Source: Hyphomonadaceae bacterium UBA2389
Lineage (GTDB): Bacteria > Pseudomonadota > Alphaproteobacteria > Caulobacterales > Aquidulcibacteraceae
DNA length: 46,599 nucleotides
NCBI GenBank assembly: GCA_002343395.1
Contig: DDSN01000025.1
Coordinates: forward strand, 1 to 46,599
Direction of reading: 5' to 3'
Shown: piece by piece, positions 35,130 through 42,611 of the stretch
Position numbering within the stretch: position 1 is the stretch's first letter
How the letters are laid out: every line of letters begins with the position of its first letter
Translations under genes and position numbers: made by a program
The notes under the pieces: generated by a model
The model's input: only the letters and a program-made list of their open reading frames with translations
Database searches by the model: none
What the model was told of the DNA's origin: nothing

Positions 35130-35765
35130 ATGGATGATAAGACCAATACGCGCGACCGCATCCTGCTCGCCGCCATGAACCGCATCAAGCACTACGGCTA
35201 TGGTAAGACAACCATGGCCGAGATCGCTTCGGACTGCTGCATGTCTCCGGGCAACATATATCGCTTCTTCGAAGCAAAAATCGATATCGCCGAGGCCATG
35301 GCTCGGAAGCACTATGCTGAAGAGCAAGCCGAAATGGCGGCCCTGGCGCGCAAAAAGGAATGGTCCGTCGACCGCCGCCTGCGCGAGATTTTCTTCAAGC
35401 GCCTACGCGACTCCTTCCGGATTTTCGAGGATAACGCAAAAATCCTCGAGGTCGCCGAGGTTCTGCATCGTGAGCGCCCCCTGTTCGCGAACGAGCAGCT
35501 CGCGCTTGAGCGCGTGTTTCTCTCCGCCCTGCTTGAGGAAGGCGCCAAGGCTGGCCTGTTCGTGGAAGGCGACTACGCCTTCATGGCGGAGATGATGCAG
35601 TGCGCCACGATGAAGTATGGCCTGCCGCAACTGTGGTCGAGGCTCACGCTCCCCAAGCTTGAGCGCGAGTTGGGCGGCGTACTCGACCTCCTCTTCTGCG
35701 GGCTCTATGCGCGCGCGGAAGAACCGGCGCGTGTTCCGCGGGCACGCGAAGAGGCGCTTGCGTGA
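35130..35765 (+). CDS. TetR-family transcriptional regulator
   Basis: 211 residues. N-terminal helix-turn-helix: RDRILLAAMNRIKHYGYGKTTMAEIASDCCMSPGNIYRFFEAKIDIAEAM (about 8-57). The C-terminal ligand domain is helical, with REIFFKRLRDSFRIFEDNAKILEVAEVLHRERP resembling TetR_C-type domains; ligand unknown. No Shine-Dalgarno precedes ATG 35130, consistent with the predicted leaderless start. Oriented opposite to its neighbours gpsA and tsaD, and followed by two micro-protein genes. Confidence 0.92.
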   Translation: MDDKTNTRDRILLAAMNRIKHYGYGKTTMAEIASDCCMSPGNIYRFFEAKIDIAEAMARKHYAEEQAEMAALARKKEWSVDRRLREIFFKRLRDSFRIFEDNAKILEVAEVLHRERPLFANEQLALERVFLSALLEEGAKAGLFVEGDYAFMAEMMQCATMKYGLPQLWSRLTLPKLERELGGVLDLLFCGLYARAEEPARVPRAREEALA

Positions 35766-35792
35766 AAAATTGAATATTGATGATTTTATTCA

Positions 35793-35821
35793 TTGCAAAA
35801 TGATTTGGACGGTGCTATCTA
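35793..35821 (+). promoter_or_regulatory. Promoter of the first micro-protein gene
   Basis: TTGCAA (35793-35798), 17-nt spacer, TATCTA (35816-35821), in a markedly AT-rich stretch just after the TetR stop. An inverted repeat TGAATA/TATTCA (35771-35776, 35787-35792) abuts the -35. The TTCATTG preceding it (35789-35795) also occurs at the TetR promoter (35090-35096), hinting at shared control. Confidence 0.55.
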
Positions 35822-35861
35822 GGATGCGTCAGACCGAACCGCATCTTTAGGAGCCCCTCAC

Positions 35862-35978
35862 ATGTCCGCGACCCGTCCTTCCGTCCTGTTGATGTCCGCC
35901 TTTGTTGTGGCTGCCGCCGTTCTGATCGCGGCCGCCGCCGCGCCGCTTGTGCAGGTCGCCACGCTCGTCGTCGCCTGA
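35862..35978 (+). CDS. 38-residue single-pass membrane micro-protein A
   Basis: Starts MSATRPSVLLMSAFVVAAAV and continues as a hydrophobic Ala/Val/Leu helix to the end TLVVA. AGGAG lies 9 nt before the ATG, and a good promoter is 40-70 nt upstream, so translation is likely. A second gene of exactly 38 codons follows at 36148 with the same layout (MSA start, short polar head, one helix, VA end); about 14 of 38 positions are identical. No known family comes to mind. The basic Arg near the N-terminus predicts an N-in orientation. Confidence 0.6.
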   Translation: MSATRPSVLLMSAFVVAAAVLIAAAAAPLVQVATLVVA

Positions 35979-35996
35979 GTTGTGCGGCGCACAGCG

Positions 35997-36050
35997 AAAC
36001 TTGCATTAATGGGGCGTAATTAACGATACACCGCCAAATTTGCATAACTG
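35997..36050 (+). promoter_or_regulatory. Direct repeats and promoter-like element before micro-protein B
   Basis: AAACTTGCATTAATG (35997-36011) and AAATTTGCATAACTG (36036-36050) agree at 12 of 15 positions. The first includes TTGCAT, 18 nt before GATACA (36025-36030), a possible promoter giving a leader of about 110 nt. The repeats may bind a regulator. Confidence 0.35.
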
Positions 36051-36147
36051 CCCCGTTCTTTTCAGGGCTAGCATTAACGCAGTGGCGGGCGCATTTCCCA
36101 TTCATCGATGTTCGCAACCGCAGCATCGAAACCAAGGAGAGACAACA

Positions 36148-36264
36148 ATGTCCGCGCAAGACCTGCCTGCTGCCGTCCGCGCTATGTCCGTGGTGGTCGC
36201 GATCGCATTGGTCGCGACTGCGCTGGCGCCGGTGATTTTCACCGCGATCGGTATCGTGGCCTAA
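36148..36264 (+). CDS. 38-residue single-pass membrane micro-protein B
   Basis: Starts MSAQDLPAAVRAMSVVVAIA and runs into one hydrophobic helix ending IGIVA. AAGGAGA lies 7 nt upstream, a strong ribosome site; the longer open frame from 36040 lacks one. Same length and layout as micro-protein A. A 10-bp hairpin (36276-36306) follows 11 nt after the stop, overlapping the end of tsaD on the other strand. The extra Asp and Arg in the head differ from A. Function unknown: a small regulatory subunit, a toxin-like peptide or a stress protein are all possible. Confidence 0.65.
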   Translation: MSAQDLPAAVRAMSVVVAIALVATALAPVIFTAIGIVA

Positions 36265-37352
36265 GCCTTAGCTCCCTTGCGCCCGGGCGTGTGGCTCGGG
36301 CGCAAGCGGGCGGCGGCCTCATCCAGCGGCCAACGCGGCCGAGCCGCCACTGACAAGTCATCACTGAATCCCAGCCGCAATCTTTCCGCCCCCGCCAACG
36401 CGATCATAGCGGCGTTGTCCGTACACCACTTGAGCGGCGGCGCGATGAAATCGTAGCCGCGCGCGACCGCCAGGGCTTCCAGCTTGGCCCGGATCGCCCG
36501 ATTGGCGGCGACGCCCCCCGCAGCGACCAGGCGGCCCTTCGCCCCCCAAATCGGATCGAATTGGCGCATCGCCTGGAGCGTGCGGTCTTCGAGAACGTCC
36601 AGAACCGCAGCCTGAAAGCCCGCGCACAAATCGGCGCGGTCTTGATCAGTCAGCGATCCCAGCCGCTCGACCTCCCGCACACAGGCCGTCTTCAGGCCCG
36701 CGAATGAGAAATCACACCCGGCGCGTCCCATGAGCGGGCGCGGGAGCGAAAACCGCCGCGGGTCGCCCGAAAGTGCTGCTTTTTCTACAAACGGTCCGCC
36801 TGGAAAGCCGAGCCCGAGCAGCTTCGCGACCTTGTCGTAAGCTTCGCCCAAGGCGTCGTCGATGGTGGAGCCAAAGCGGCGGTAAACGCCAACATCCAGC
36901 ACCGCTATGAACTGGCAATGCCCTCCCGAGACCAGCAGAAGGAGATAGGGAAAGGTCGCCCCCCGTTCGGCCAGGCGCGGCGACAAGGCGTGGCCTTCCA
37001 AATGATTGACCGCGATCAGCGGCTTGCCATGAGCCAGGGCGATCGCTTTCCCGGCCATCAACCCCACCATCACCCCGCCAATCAGGCCGGGCCCGGCGGT
37101 CGCCGCGACCCCGTCGAGCTGCGTGAAGGACAGGTCCGCGTCCCGCATCGCGGCGGCGATGACCCCATCAAGCCCTTCCACGTGGGCGCGCGCCGCGATC
37201 TCGGGCACGACGCCCTTGTAAGGCGCATGTTGAGCCGCCTGCCCCAGCACAATGTCGGACAAGACGCGCGGCGTTCCGTTTTCCAGGCGCAGCACAGCTG
37301 CCGCCGTCTCGTCGCAGCTGGTCTCAATGCCAAGAACGGTAAGGCTTTTCAT
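36261..37352 (-). CDS. tsaD: tRNA N6-threonylcarbamoyladenosine transferase TsaD
   Basis: 363 residues from ATG 37352 (MKSLTVLGIETSCDETAAAV), making t6A37 with TsaB/TsaE. Metal site NHLEGHALS, ASKH-fold loops LVSGGHCQF and GSTIDDALGEAYDKVAKLLGLGFPGGP, AAGGVAANRAIR, and CTDNAAMIALAG are present. The frame extends upstream to 37403, less likely. Its 3' end overlaps micro-protein B (opposite strand) by 4 nt. A 10-bp hairpin (CTTGCGCCCG/CGGGCGCAAG, 36276-36306) lies in its last codons. It diverges from hemC, as is common. Confidence 0.96.
   Translation of the reverse strand: MKSLTVLGIETSCDETAAAVLRLENGTPRVLSDIVLGQAAQHAPYKGVVPEIAARAHVEGLDGVIAAAMRDADLSFTQLDGVAATAGPGLIGGVMVGLMAGKAIALAHGKPLIAVNHLEGHALSPRLAERGATFPYLLLLVSGGHCQFIAVLDVGVYRRFGSTIDDALGEAYDKVAKLLGLGFPGGPFVEKAALSGDPRRFSLPRPLMGRAGCDFSFAGLKTACVREVERLGSLTDQDRADLCAGFQAAVLDVLEDRTLQAMRQFDPIWGAKGRLVAAGGVAANRAIRAKLEALAVARGYDFIAPPLKWCTDNAAMIALAGAERLRLGFSDDLSVAARPRWPLDEAAARLRPSHTPGRKGAKA
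36276..36306. other. 10-bp hairpin between micro-protein B and the tsaD 3' end
   Basis: CTTGCGCCCG (36276-36285) pairs with CGGGCGCAAG (36297-36306) over an 11-nt loop. It falls inside the tsaD coding tail. No T tract on either side; it might still stop or protect the micro-protein B transcript. Confidence 0.4.
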
Positions 37353-37406
37353 CTGGCGCACATTTGGCGCGTTCCCCTCGCCGACGCCAGCGGCTAAGTG
37401 CATTGC

Positions 37407-38348
37407 ATGACGGCCCTTTTTCGCATTGGCGCGCGCGGCTCCAAGCTTTCGCTAACGCAAACGGAACACGTACGCGTACGTTTCGCACGGCTGCTGGGCG
37501 TGGCGTCGGAGCGCCTCGACATTGTTCCCATCACCACTTCAGGCGACGTCATCCAGGATCGCCGGCTGATCGAAGCGGGCGGCAAGGGCCTCTTCACAAA
37601 AGAACTGGACGAAGCCCTGCTCGACCGGCGCATCGATCTCGCTGTTCATTCGCTCAAGGATCTGCCGACGAAACTTCCGCCGGGGATCGACCTGGCTTGC
37701 GTGCCTGAGCGCGAAGACCCGAGGGACGCCTTCGTTAGCGTCGCATACGCGTCGTTGGAGGCGATGCCCGCGGGCGCCAATGTCGGAACAGCGAGCCTCC
37801 GGCGTCAAGCGCAGACGCTATTCTCGCGCCCAGACCTTGGCGTCGTCACCTTGCGCGGCAATGTCGATACGCGCTTGCGTAAGCTTGAAGAGGGTCACGC
37901 CGACGCGACTTTTCTCGCCATATCTGGATTGAAACGCCTCGGGTTGGAGTCGCGCGCCGCCAGCCTTGTCGATCCTCTCGCAATGCCGCCGGCGGCGTGC
38001 CAAGGCGCGCTCGCAGTCACCGCACGCGCCGACGACATTCACGCGCATGACGCATTGCGCGCGCTTGAAGACGCGTCCGCGCGACTCGAAATCGAAGCCG
38101 AGCGCGCATTCTTGGATGCGCTTGATGGCTCTTGTCGCACTGCGATCGGCGTGCTCGCGCGGTTTCAGAACGACGCAATGCACTTCGTCGGCGAAGCGCT
38201 CACGCCAGACGGCGTCGCGCGCTGGCGGCGCACGGAAACGATTTCGTTAAGCGGCGATCAGATCGTCGGCGCGCGCGCCCTGGGCCTGCGGCTTGGGGCC
38301 GAGGTTCGCGCCGAGGCCGGCGACGCGTTGGTTACGGACAGCGCCTGA
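37407..38348 (+). CDS. hemC: Porphobilinogen deaminase
   Basis: 313 residues, joining four porphobilinogens to hydroxymethylbilane. RIGARGSKLSLTQTE N-terminus, DRRLIEAGGKGLFTKELDEAL, HSLKDLPTKLP with catalytic Asp85, and the dipyrromethane cofactor Cys243 in GSCRTAIG (the usual motif has GGCxxP, so GSC is a mild variant). ATG 37407 preferred over the GTG at 37398. hemD follows with a 1-nt overlap. Confidence 0.96.
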   Translation: MTALFRIGARGSKLSLTQTEHVRVRFARLLGVASERLDIVPITTSGDVIQDRRLIEAGGKGLFTKELDEALLDRRIDLAVHSLKDLPTKLPPGIDLACVPEREDPRDAFVSVAYASLEAMPAGANVGTASLRRQAQTLFSRPDLGVVTLRGNVDTRLRKLEEGHADATFLAISGLKRLGLESRAASLVDPLAMPPAACQGALAVTARADDIHAHDALRALEDASARLEIEAERAFLDALDGSCRTAIGVLARFQNDAMHFVGEALTPDGVARWRRTETISLSGDQIVGARALGLRLGAEVRAEAGDALVTDSA

Positions 38349-39025
38349 TGCGTCGGGTCGCGATCACGCGCGCGCTGCCGGAAGCAGAACGAACAGCCCA
38401 ACATGTGCGCGATTTTGGGGCGACGCCCATCATCGCGCCGCTGCTCACAATCGTGCCGTGCGGGTACGACACCAGCACGCAAGACGCACAGGCGCTCGTC
38501 TTCACCAGCTCGAACGGCGTCCATGCCTTCCCGAATGCACGGGGCGCGCGCGATATGCCGGTATTCGCGGTCGGAGAAACCACCGCCGCGGCGGCGCGCG
38601 CCGCCGGCTTTCTAAGCGTGCGCTCCGCCAACGGCGATGTGAACGCGCTCGCCGCCCTCATCAAATCCACGCTCTCTCCCGCGGGCGGCAAACTCATCCA
38701 TATCGGCGGGGCCCATCTCGCGGGCGACCTCGCGGGACAACTGGCCCAGTCAGGGTTTACGCTGGATCGGCGCGTCGCGTACGCGGCCGTGCCGGCAAGC
38801 GTCGCGCCCGCCGCCTTCGCCGAACCGCTCGATCTGGTGCTTTTCCACAGCGCGCGCGCCGCGGAAACCTTCATCGCACTGGGGGCGCCCGGTTCGGAAC
38901 GCCTGGTGGCGGGCTGCCTTAGCCCGGCGGTCGCCGAGGCGGCCCGCGCCGCGCGGTGGAAAGCGCTGATTGTTTCCCCCGCGCCGCGCGAGGACGCACT
39001 CCTTGGCGCCACACTTCGGGAGTAA
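38348..39025 (+). CDS. hemD: Uroporphyrinogen-III synthase
   Basis: 225 residues, cyclising hydroxymethylbilane with ring D inversion. Sequence conservation in HemD is weak, but VAITRALPEAERTAQHVRDFGATPIIAPLLTIVP, LVFTSSNGVHAF, VFAVGETTAAAARAAGF and FHSARAAETF are typical. Its ATG overlaps the hemC stop (TGATG), and position confirms it. The upstream open frame from 38132 is antisense-like within hemC. Confidence 0.93.
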   Translation: MRRVAITRALPEAERTAQHVRDFGATPIIAPLLTIVPCGYDTSTQDAQALVFTSSNGVHAFPNARGARDMPVFAVGETTAAAARAAGFLSVRSANGDVNALAALIKSTLSPAGGKLIHIGGAHLAGDLAGQLAQSGFTLDRRVAYAAVPASVAPAAFAEPLDLVLFHSARAAETFIALGAPGSERLVAGCLSPAVAEAARAARWKALIVSPAPREDALLGATLRE

Positions 39026-39142
39026 TTCTCCCCCGCTGGCGCAAGCGCTTGAGCGCCCCCTGGGGCAGCCGTAAGTTCGCCTATCGATCGCGCGACTCAT
39101 TGCCGTTGTGAAACAAGGGCTGTCGCGCGGAGGTCTCGTGAG

Positions 39143-39170
39143 ACTGCGTTAGAGAACACTGCGTTAGAGA
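39143..39170. repeat. 15-nt tandem repeat before the Mic60-like gene
   Basis: ACTGCGTTAGAGA occurs at 39143-39155 and 39158-39170, a period of 15 nt, ending 12 nt before the ATG. Part of the 157-nt gap after hemD; it may be slippage or a leader feature. Confidence 0.6.
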
Positions 39171-39182
39171 CTGGGGAGTTTC

Positions 39183-40169
39183 ATGGCCAGAGACGACGAG
39201 GCGGAGCGCGGACGCGCCGAGCCGATCGACGTGGATTACGAGCCCGCCTACCGCGACGAACCACGGCGCGGCATCGGCGGGGGCACAGCCATGGTCCTCG
39301 CCCTGGCCGCCGCCGGCCTCGGCGCCGCCGGCGGCGCTGTCGCGCCGCGCATCCCTGCGATCAATGCGGCGCTGGACAACATCGCGCCCCAACCTGAAAC
39401 GCAAGCCGCCGCGACCACCGAGGCTGCGGACATCAACCAACGTCTCGCGGCGATCGAGGAAATCATGGGCGCGCCGCTCGCCGTGGCGGCAAACGGCGAA
39501 GCCGGCGATGGCGGCACCGCCGCGCGGGTCTTCGCGCTGCAGGCCGGCTTGCGCGATGTGGAACGCCAGCTCGGCCAATTGCCCACCTCCGCCGAGGTCA
39601 CGGCGCTCGTCGCCGAAGTGCGCCAACTGCAAGAGGACTTGCCCGCCGTCGCCGCCGAAGCCCGCAGCGCGGCGACCGCGGCGCGCGCCTCGTATGCGAT
39701 TGTCGCGGCGGGAGAAGCCGCCCGTTCGTCCGGCCCGTTCGAGCAGGCCCACGCCGCGCTCGCGCAACTCTTGCCGAACGATCCCAATGTCGCCGCCCTT
39801 GAGCCGTTGTCGCGCACCGGCGCGCCCACGCGCGGCGAATTGCGCGATCGCTTCGATCGGCTCGATGTCGAGATCATCCGCGCCGCACGGCAGAGCCAAG
39901 CGGGTGCGGGCTTCTGGGGCCGCATCCAGGCCGCGCTTGCGCAGTGGATCGTTGTGCGCCGCGCCGACGCGGGCGACACGCCAGAAGGCATTGTCGCGCG
40001 CGCGCAGGCAGCGCTTGAAGGCGACCGTCTGGCCGAAGCGATCGAACATCTGAACCGCCTCCCGGATGCGCCGAAGCGCACCGCCCAGCCCTGGATCAGC
40101 GACGCTCAGCGCCGCCTCGAAATCGACCAGCGGCTCGCGGCGATCCGCCAAGAATTGTCGCGGAGCTAA
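39183..40169 (+). CDS. Mitofilin/Mic60-like inner-membrane protein
   Basis: 328 residues: a charged head (ARDDEAERGRAEPIDVDYEP), one membrane helix (about 34-54, GTAMVLALAAAGLGAAGGAVA), then predicted coiled-coil (85-180) and a C-terminal helical mitofilin-like region (FDRLDVEIIRAAR...IQAALAQWIVVRR). Alphaproteobacterial Mic60 genes sit between hemD and hemY, precisely this context; they shape inner membranes. Assignment relies on architecture and gene order. GGGGAG lies 6 nt upstream. Confidence 0.85.
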   Translation: MARDDEAERGRAEPIDVDYEPAYRDEPRRGIGGGTAMVLALAAAGLGAAGGAVAPRIPAINAALDNIAPQPETQAAATTEAADINQRLAAIEEIMGAPLAVAANGEAGDGGTAARVFALQAGLRDVERQLGQLPTSAEVTALVAEVRQLQEDLPAVAAEARSAATAARASYAIVAAGEAARSSGPFEQAHAALAQLLPNDPNVAALEPLSRTGAPTRGELRDRFDRLDVEIIRAARQSQAGAGFWGRIQAALAQWIVVRRADAGDTPEGIVARAQAALEGDRLAEAIEHLNRLPDAPKRTAQPWISDAQRRLEIDQRLAAIRQELSRS

Positions 40170-40174
40170 TCCCC

Positions 40175-41590
40175 ATGTTGCGCGTCGCGTTTCTTCTTAT
40201 CATCGCCGTCGCCGCGATGCTGGCGTCATGGCAGATCGTGACCACCGATCCGGGCACCGTCGAGATCAGCTGGTTCGGCACCGAGGTTTCGACCAGCGCG
40301 CTCTTCGGATTGTTGATCCTCGTCGCGCTGATCGCTTTGGCCTTGCCGGTTCTGCGCTTGCTCATGTTCCTGATGGATGCGCCCGGCCGCATCAGCAAAG
40401 CCAGCCAACGCGCCCGCATTCGGCGCGGCCAGGAAGCGCTTGCGCTCGGCCTGATCGCCGCGGAAGCGGGCGAGTTCGAAGACGCGCGCCGTCATGCCGA
40501 CAAAGCCGAGGACCTCGTCGACGAACCCCGCCTCGCGTTGCTCTTGCAAGCGCGCTCCGCCGAAGTGGCGGGCGACACGGCCGCGGCAGAGCGCGCCTAT
40601 TCGGGCATGCTCCAAAACGAAGACACCGAGGTGCTCGGGCGCAAAGGTCTGATGGCCGCCGCGTTGAAGCGCGGCGATCGCACCGCCGCGCGCGCGCACG
40701 CTGAAGCCGCGCTCAAGGCCTCGAAAACCGCAACATGGCCGTTTCAGTACGCTTTCGATCTCGCCGTGCAGGCAGCCGATTGGGAGAACGCAGCCGAAGC
40801 GCTCGATATTGGCGACAAACGCAAGCAGGTCGATGACAAGATCGCGAAACGTCGGCGCGCCGTGCTGATGGCGGCGCAAGCGGCGAAGCTCGAACGCGAA
40901 CGCCGCCCTGACAAGGCCGCCGAGGCAGCGCAGAAGGCGTTTCGCATGGCGCCCACGTTCGCGCCCGCGGCCGCCCTCGCCGCTCGCTTGCTCGTGGGCG
41001 AAGGCAAAGGCGAACGCGCCGCCGCCATTCTCGAAGAAGCCTGGGAGAATGCGCCCCATCCCGCGCTTGCGCACGCTTATCGCGATGTCGCGCCGGGCGA
41101 GGCAAGGGAAGCGCGCTCGGAGCGCATGCGCGCGTTCGCCGAGAAACGGCGTGACCATCGCGAAAGCAAGCTTGTGCTCGCCGAACTGGCGATGGAGAGA
41201 GGCGACTGGGGCGGCGCGCAAGCCGCGCTCGACGACGCCTATCGGGAAAACCCCTCCTCGCGCATTTGCATCCTGTTCGCGCAGGTCGCGCGCGGTCGCG
41301 GCGACGAGAACGCGGCGCGCACATGGCTCGCGCAGGCCGCCGCCGCGCCTCGCGAACTTGACTGGTCCGACCTCGATCCCGAGGGGCCGGCGTTTCTGTA
41401 CGACGACAACGACTGGGCGCGGCTCGTCTATGTCTTTGGCGATGGCGGCCAATTGGTTCATCCCCGCATGGAACGCGGCGCCAACGATGCGCTGGGACCG
41501 GTTCTGGCGTTGCCGACCGCGGCGCTCACGCCGCCTCGCCCGACAATGTCGGCGACGGCTGAGGAAGTCGAAGTGGAAGAGGTACGCTAG
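40175..41590 (+). CDS. hemY: HemY-like TPR membrane protein
   Basis: 471 residues. Two N-terminal membrane helices (LRVAFLLIIAVAAMLASW; ALFGLLILVALIALALPVLRLLMFLM) form the HemY_N domain, followed by tetratricopeptide-like helical repeats (EALALGLIAAEAGEFEDARRHADKAEDL; AERAYSGMLQNEDTEVLGRKGLMAAALKRGD). HemY proteins accompany heme synthesis genes; they are not protoporphyrinogen oxidases here. 5 nt after the Mic60-like gene, surely co-transcribed. Confidence 0.9.
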   Translation: MLRVAFLLIIAVAAMLASWQIVTTDPGTVEISWFGTEVSTSALFGLLILVALIALALPVLRLLMFLMDAPGRISKASQRARIRRGQEALALGLIAAEAGEFEDARRHADKAEDLVDEPRLALLLQARSAEVAGDTAAAERAYSGMLQNEDTEVLGRKGLMAAALKRGDRTAARAHAEAALKASKTATWPFQYAFDLAVQAADWENAAEALDIGDKRKQVDDKIAKRRRAVLMAAQAAKLERERRPDKAAEAAQKAFRMAPTFAPAAALAARLLVGEGKGERAAAILEEAWENAPHPALAHAYRDVAPGEAREARSERMRAFAEKRRDHRESKLVLAELAMERGDWGGAQAALDDAYRENPSSRICILFAQVARGRGDENAARTWLAQAAAAPRELDWSDLDPEGPAFLYDDNDWARLVYVFGDGGQLVHPRMERGANDALGPVLALPTAALTPPRPTMSATAEEVEVEEVR

Positions 41591-41669
41591 TACGCTCTCG
41601 ATTCGCTTGCCCTTGGGGCGCGAGACGCGTAGGTAACGGCGCTTCGCGGGGCTCGCCCCGCACCGAGGA

Positions 41670-41745
41670 GCCGCCTTAGCTCAGCCGGTAGAGCACCGCA
41701 TTCGTAATGCGGGGGTCGCGTGTTCGAGTCACGCAGGCGGCACCA
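41670..41745 (+). tRNA. tRNA-Thr (anticodon CGT)
   Basis: 76 nt including encoded CCA. Acceptor GCCGCCT/AGGCGGC, D arm with AGCTCAGCCGGTAGAGC, anticodon arm CCGCA-TTCGTAA-TGCGG giving CGT, T arm GCGTG-TTCGAGT-CACGC, discriminator A. A GC hairpin (GCGGGG/CCCCGC, 41646-41661) precedes it and may help processing. Confidence 0.96.
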
Positions 41746-41791
41746 TTTTCCTTCAGCATGGCGCGCAAGCGGTAGGAAAGTCGCAAACGGC

Positions 41792-42520
41792 TCAGCGCGA
41801 GCTGGTCCTGACAAACCTCAGCCATATCGGCGCGCAATCTCCGAGCCGCTTTGCTTCGTATCGCGTGGTCACGTGGCCCGGCCAGGGCGCGCGCCAATCG
41901 GCGGCGCGTTCGGCGGTCCAGACAAACGCCGGGCTCCTCAAAAACAGGGCCAGCGTCCACTCCGCATAGTGCGCCCAATCGGTTGCGAACCGCACCTCGC
42001 CGCCGGGTTTCAACACGCGCGCGAGCGCCTCCACAAAAGCCGCCTGAATGAGCCGGCGCTTGTGATGTCGCGCCTTGGGCCATGGGTCCGGAAACAAGAT
42101 GTACGTGAGATCCACGCCTTCATCCGGAAGCCGCGCCAGCACGTCGCGCGCATCGCCCATGTGCAGGCGGATGTTCTGCGCATTCGCTTCCTTGACGTGA
42201 CGCAGGCAGGAGGCGACGCCGTTCATGAACGGCTCAACGCCGATAAACCGCGCGCGCGGTTTTGTGCTGGCTTGCGCGACCAGATGCTCGCCTCCGCCAA
42301 AGCCGATTTCAAGAATGACCGGCTCCCCTCCCCCCTGCGGAGAGAGGGCCGAAGGGTGAGGGGCGTCCATACCCGCGAAGAGAGCGGCCGGATCAATCGC
42401 CCCCTCGTCCGGCACGGCAAGATGCGGCAGTAGGGTCTCCATCAACCCCGCCTGTCGCGGCTTGAGCGTCCGCGCCTTGATGCGGCCATAGCTGCGCAGG
42501 TGTCGGGTATCAGGTGGCAG
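41792..42520 (-). CDS. trmB: tRNA (guanine-N7)-methyltransferase, apparent CTG start
   Basis: Makes m7G46 in tRNA. Motifs: LRSYGRIKARTLKPRQAGLMETLLPHL, SAM site LEIGFGGGEHL, YILFPDPWPKARHHKRRL, and TTRYEAKRLGDCAP. The family N-terminus LRSYGRIK lies upstream of the first in-frame ATG (42442) and no ATG, GTG or TTG precedes it in frame. CTG at 42520, with GGAG 8 nt upstream, would give 242 residues. Starting at TTG 42445 or ATG 42442 would remove conserved residues. The protein also holds an extra stretch (HPSALSPQGGGEP) before the SAM site, encoded by a palindromic repeat (42323-42363). Confidence 0.9.
   Translation of the reverse strand: MPPDTRHLRSYGRIKARTLKPRQAGLMETLLPHLAVPDEGAIDPAALFAGMDAPHPSALSPQGGGEPVILEIGFGGGEHLVAQASTKPRARFIGVEPFMNGVASCLRHVKEANAQNIRLHMGDARDVLARLPDEGVDLTYILFPDPWPKARHHKRRLIQAAFVEALARVLKPGGEVRFATDWAHYAEWTLALFLRSPAFVWTAERAADWRAPWPGHVTTRYEAKRLGDCAPIWLRFVRTSSR
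42323..42363. repeat. Dispersed-repeat-like palindrome inserted in frame in trmB
   Basis: On the minus strand: CCCCTCACCCTTCGGCCCTC followed by TCTCCGCAGGGGGGAGGGG. It matches in style the widely scattered proteobacterial intergenic repeats of the form CCCTCACCC...GGGGAGGGG, from memory. It encodes about 11 residues that relatives lack. Confidence 0.65.
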
Positions 42521-42611
42521 GGCGTGACTCCGAAGGCGCCGTGGCGCGAACTCGCCCTGGCTTCCTATATCTGATAGCTAGAGCCAACACCCTACGTCCT
42601 TGGAGTCCCCC

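Noticed and set aside
41646..41661. Hairpin before tRNA-Thr as a terminator of hemY
   Set aside because: No T tract follows; more likely a processing or chance structure.
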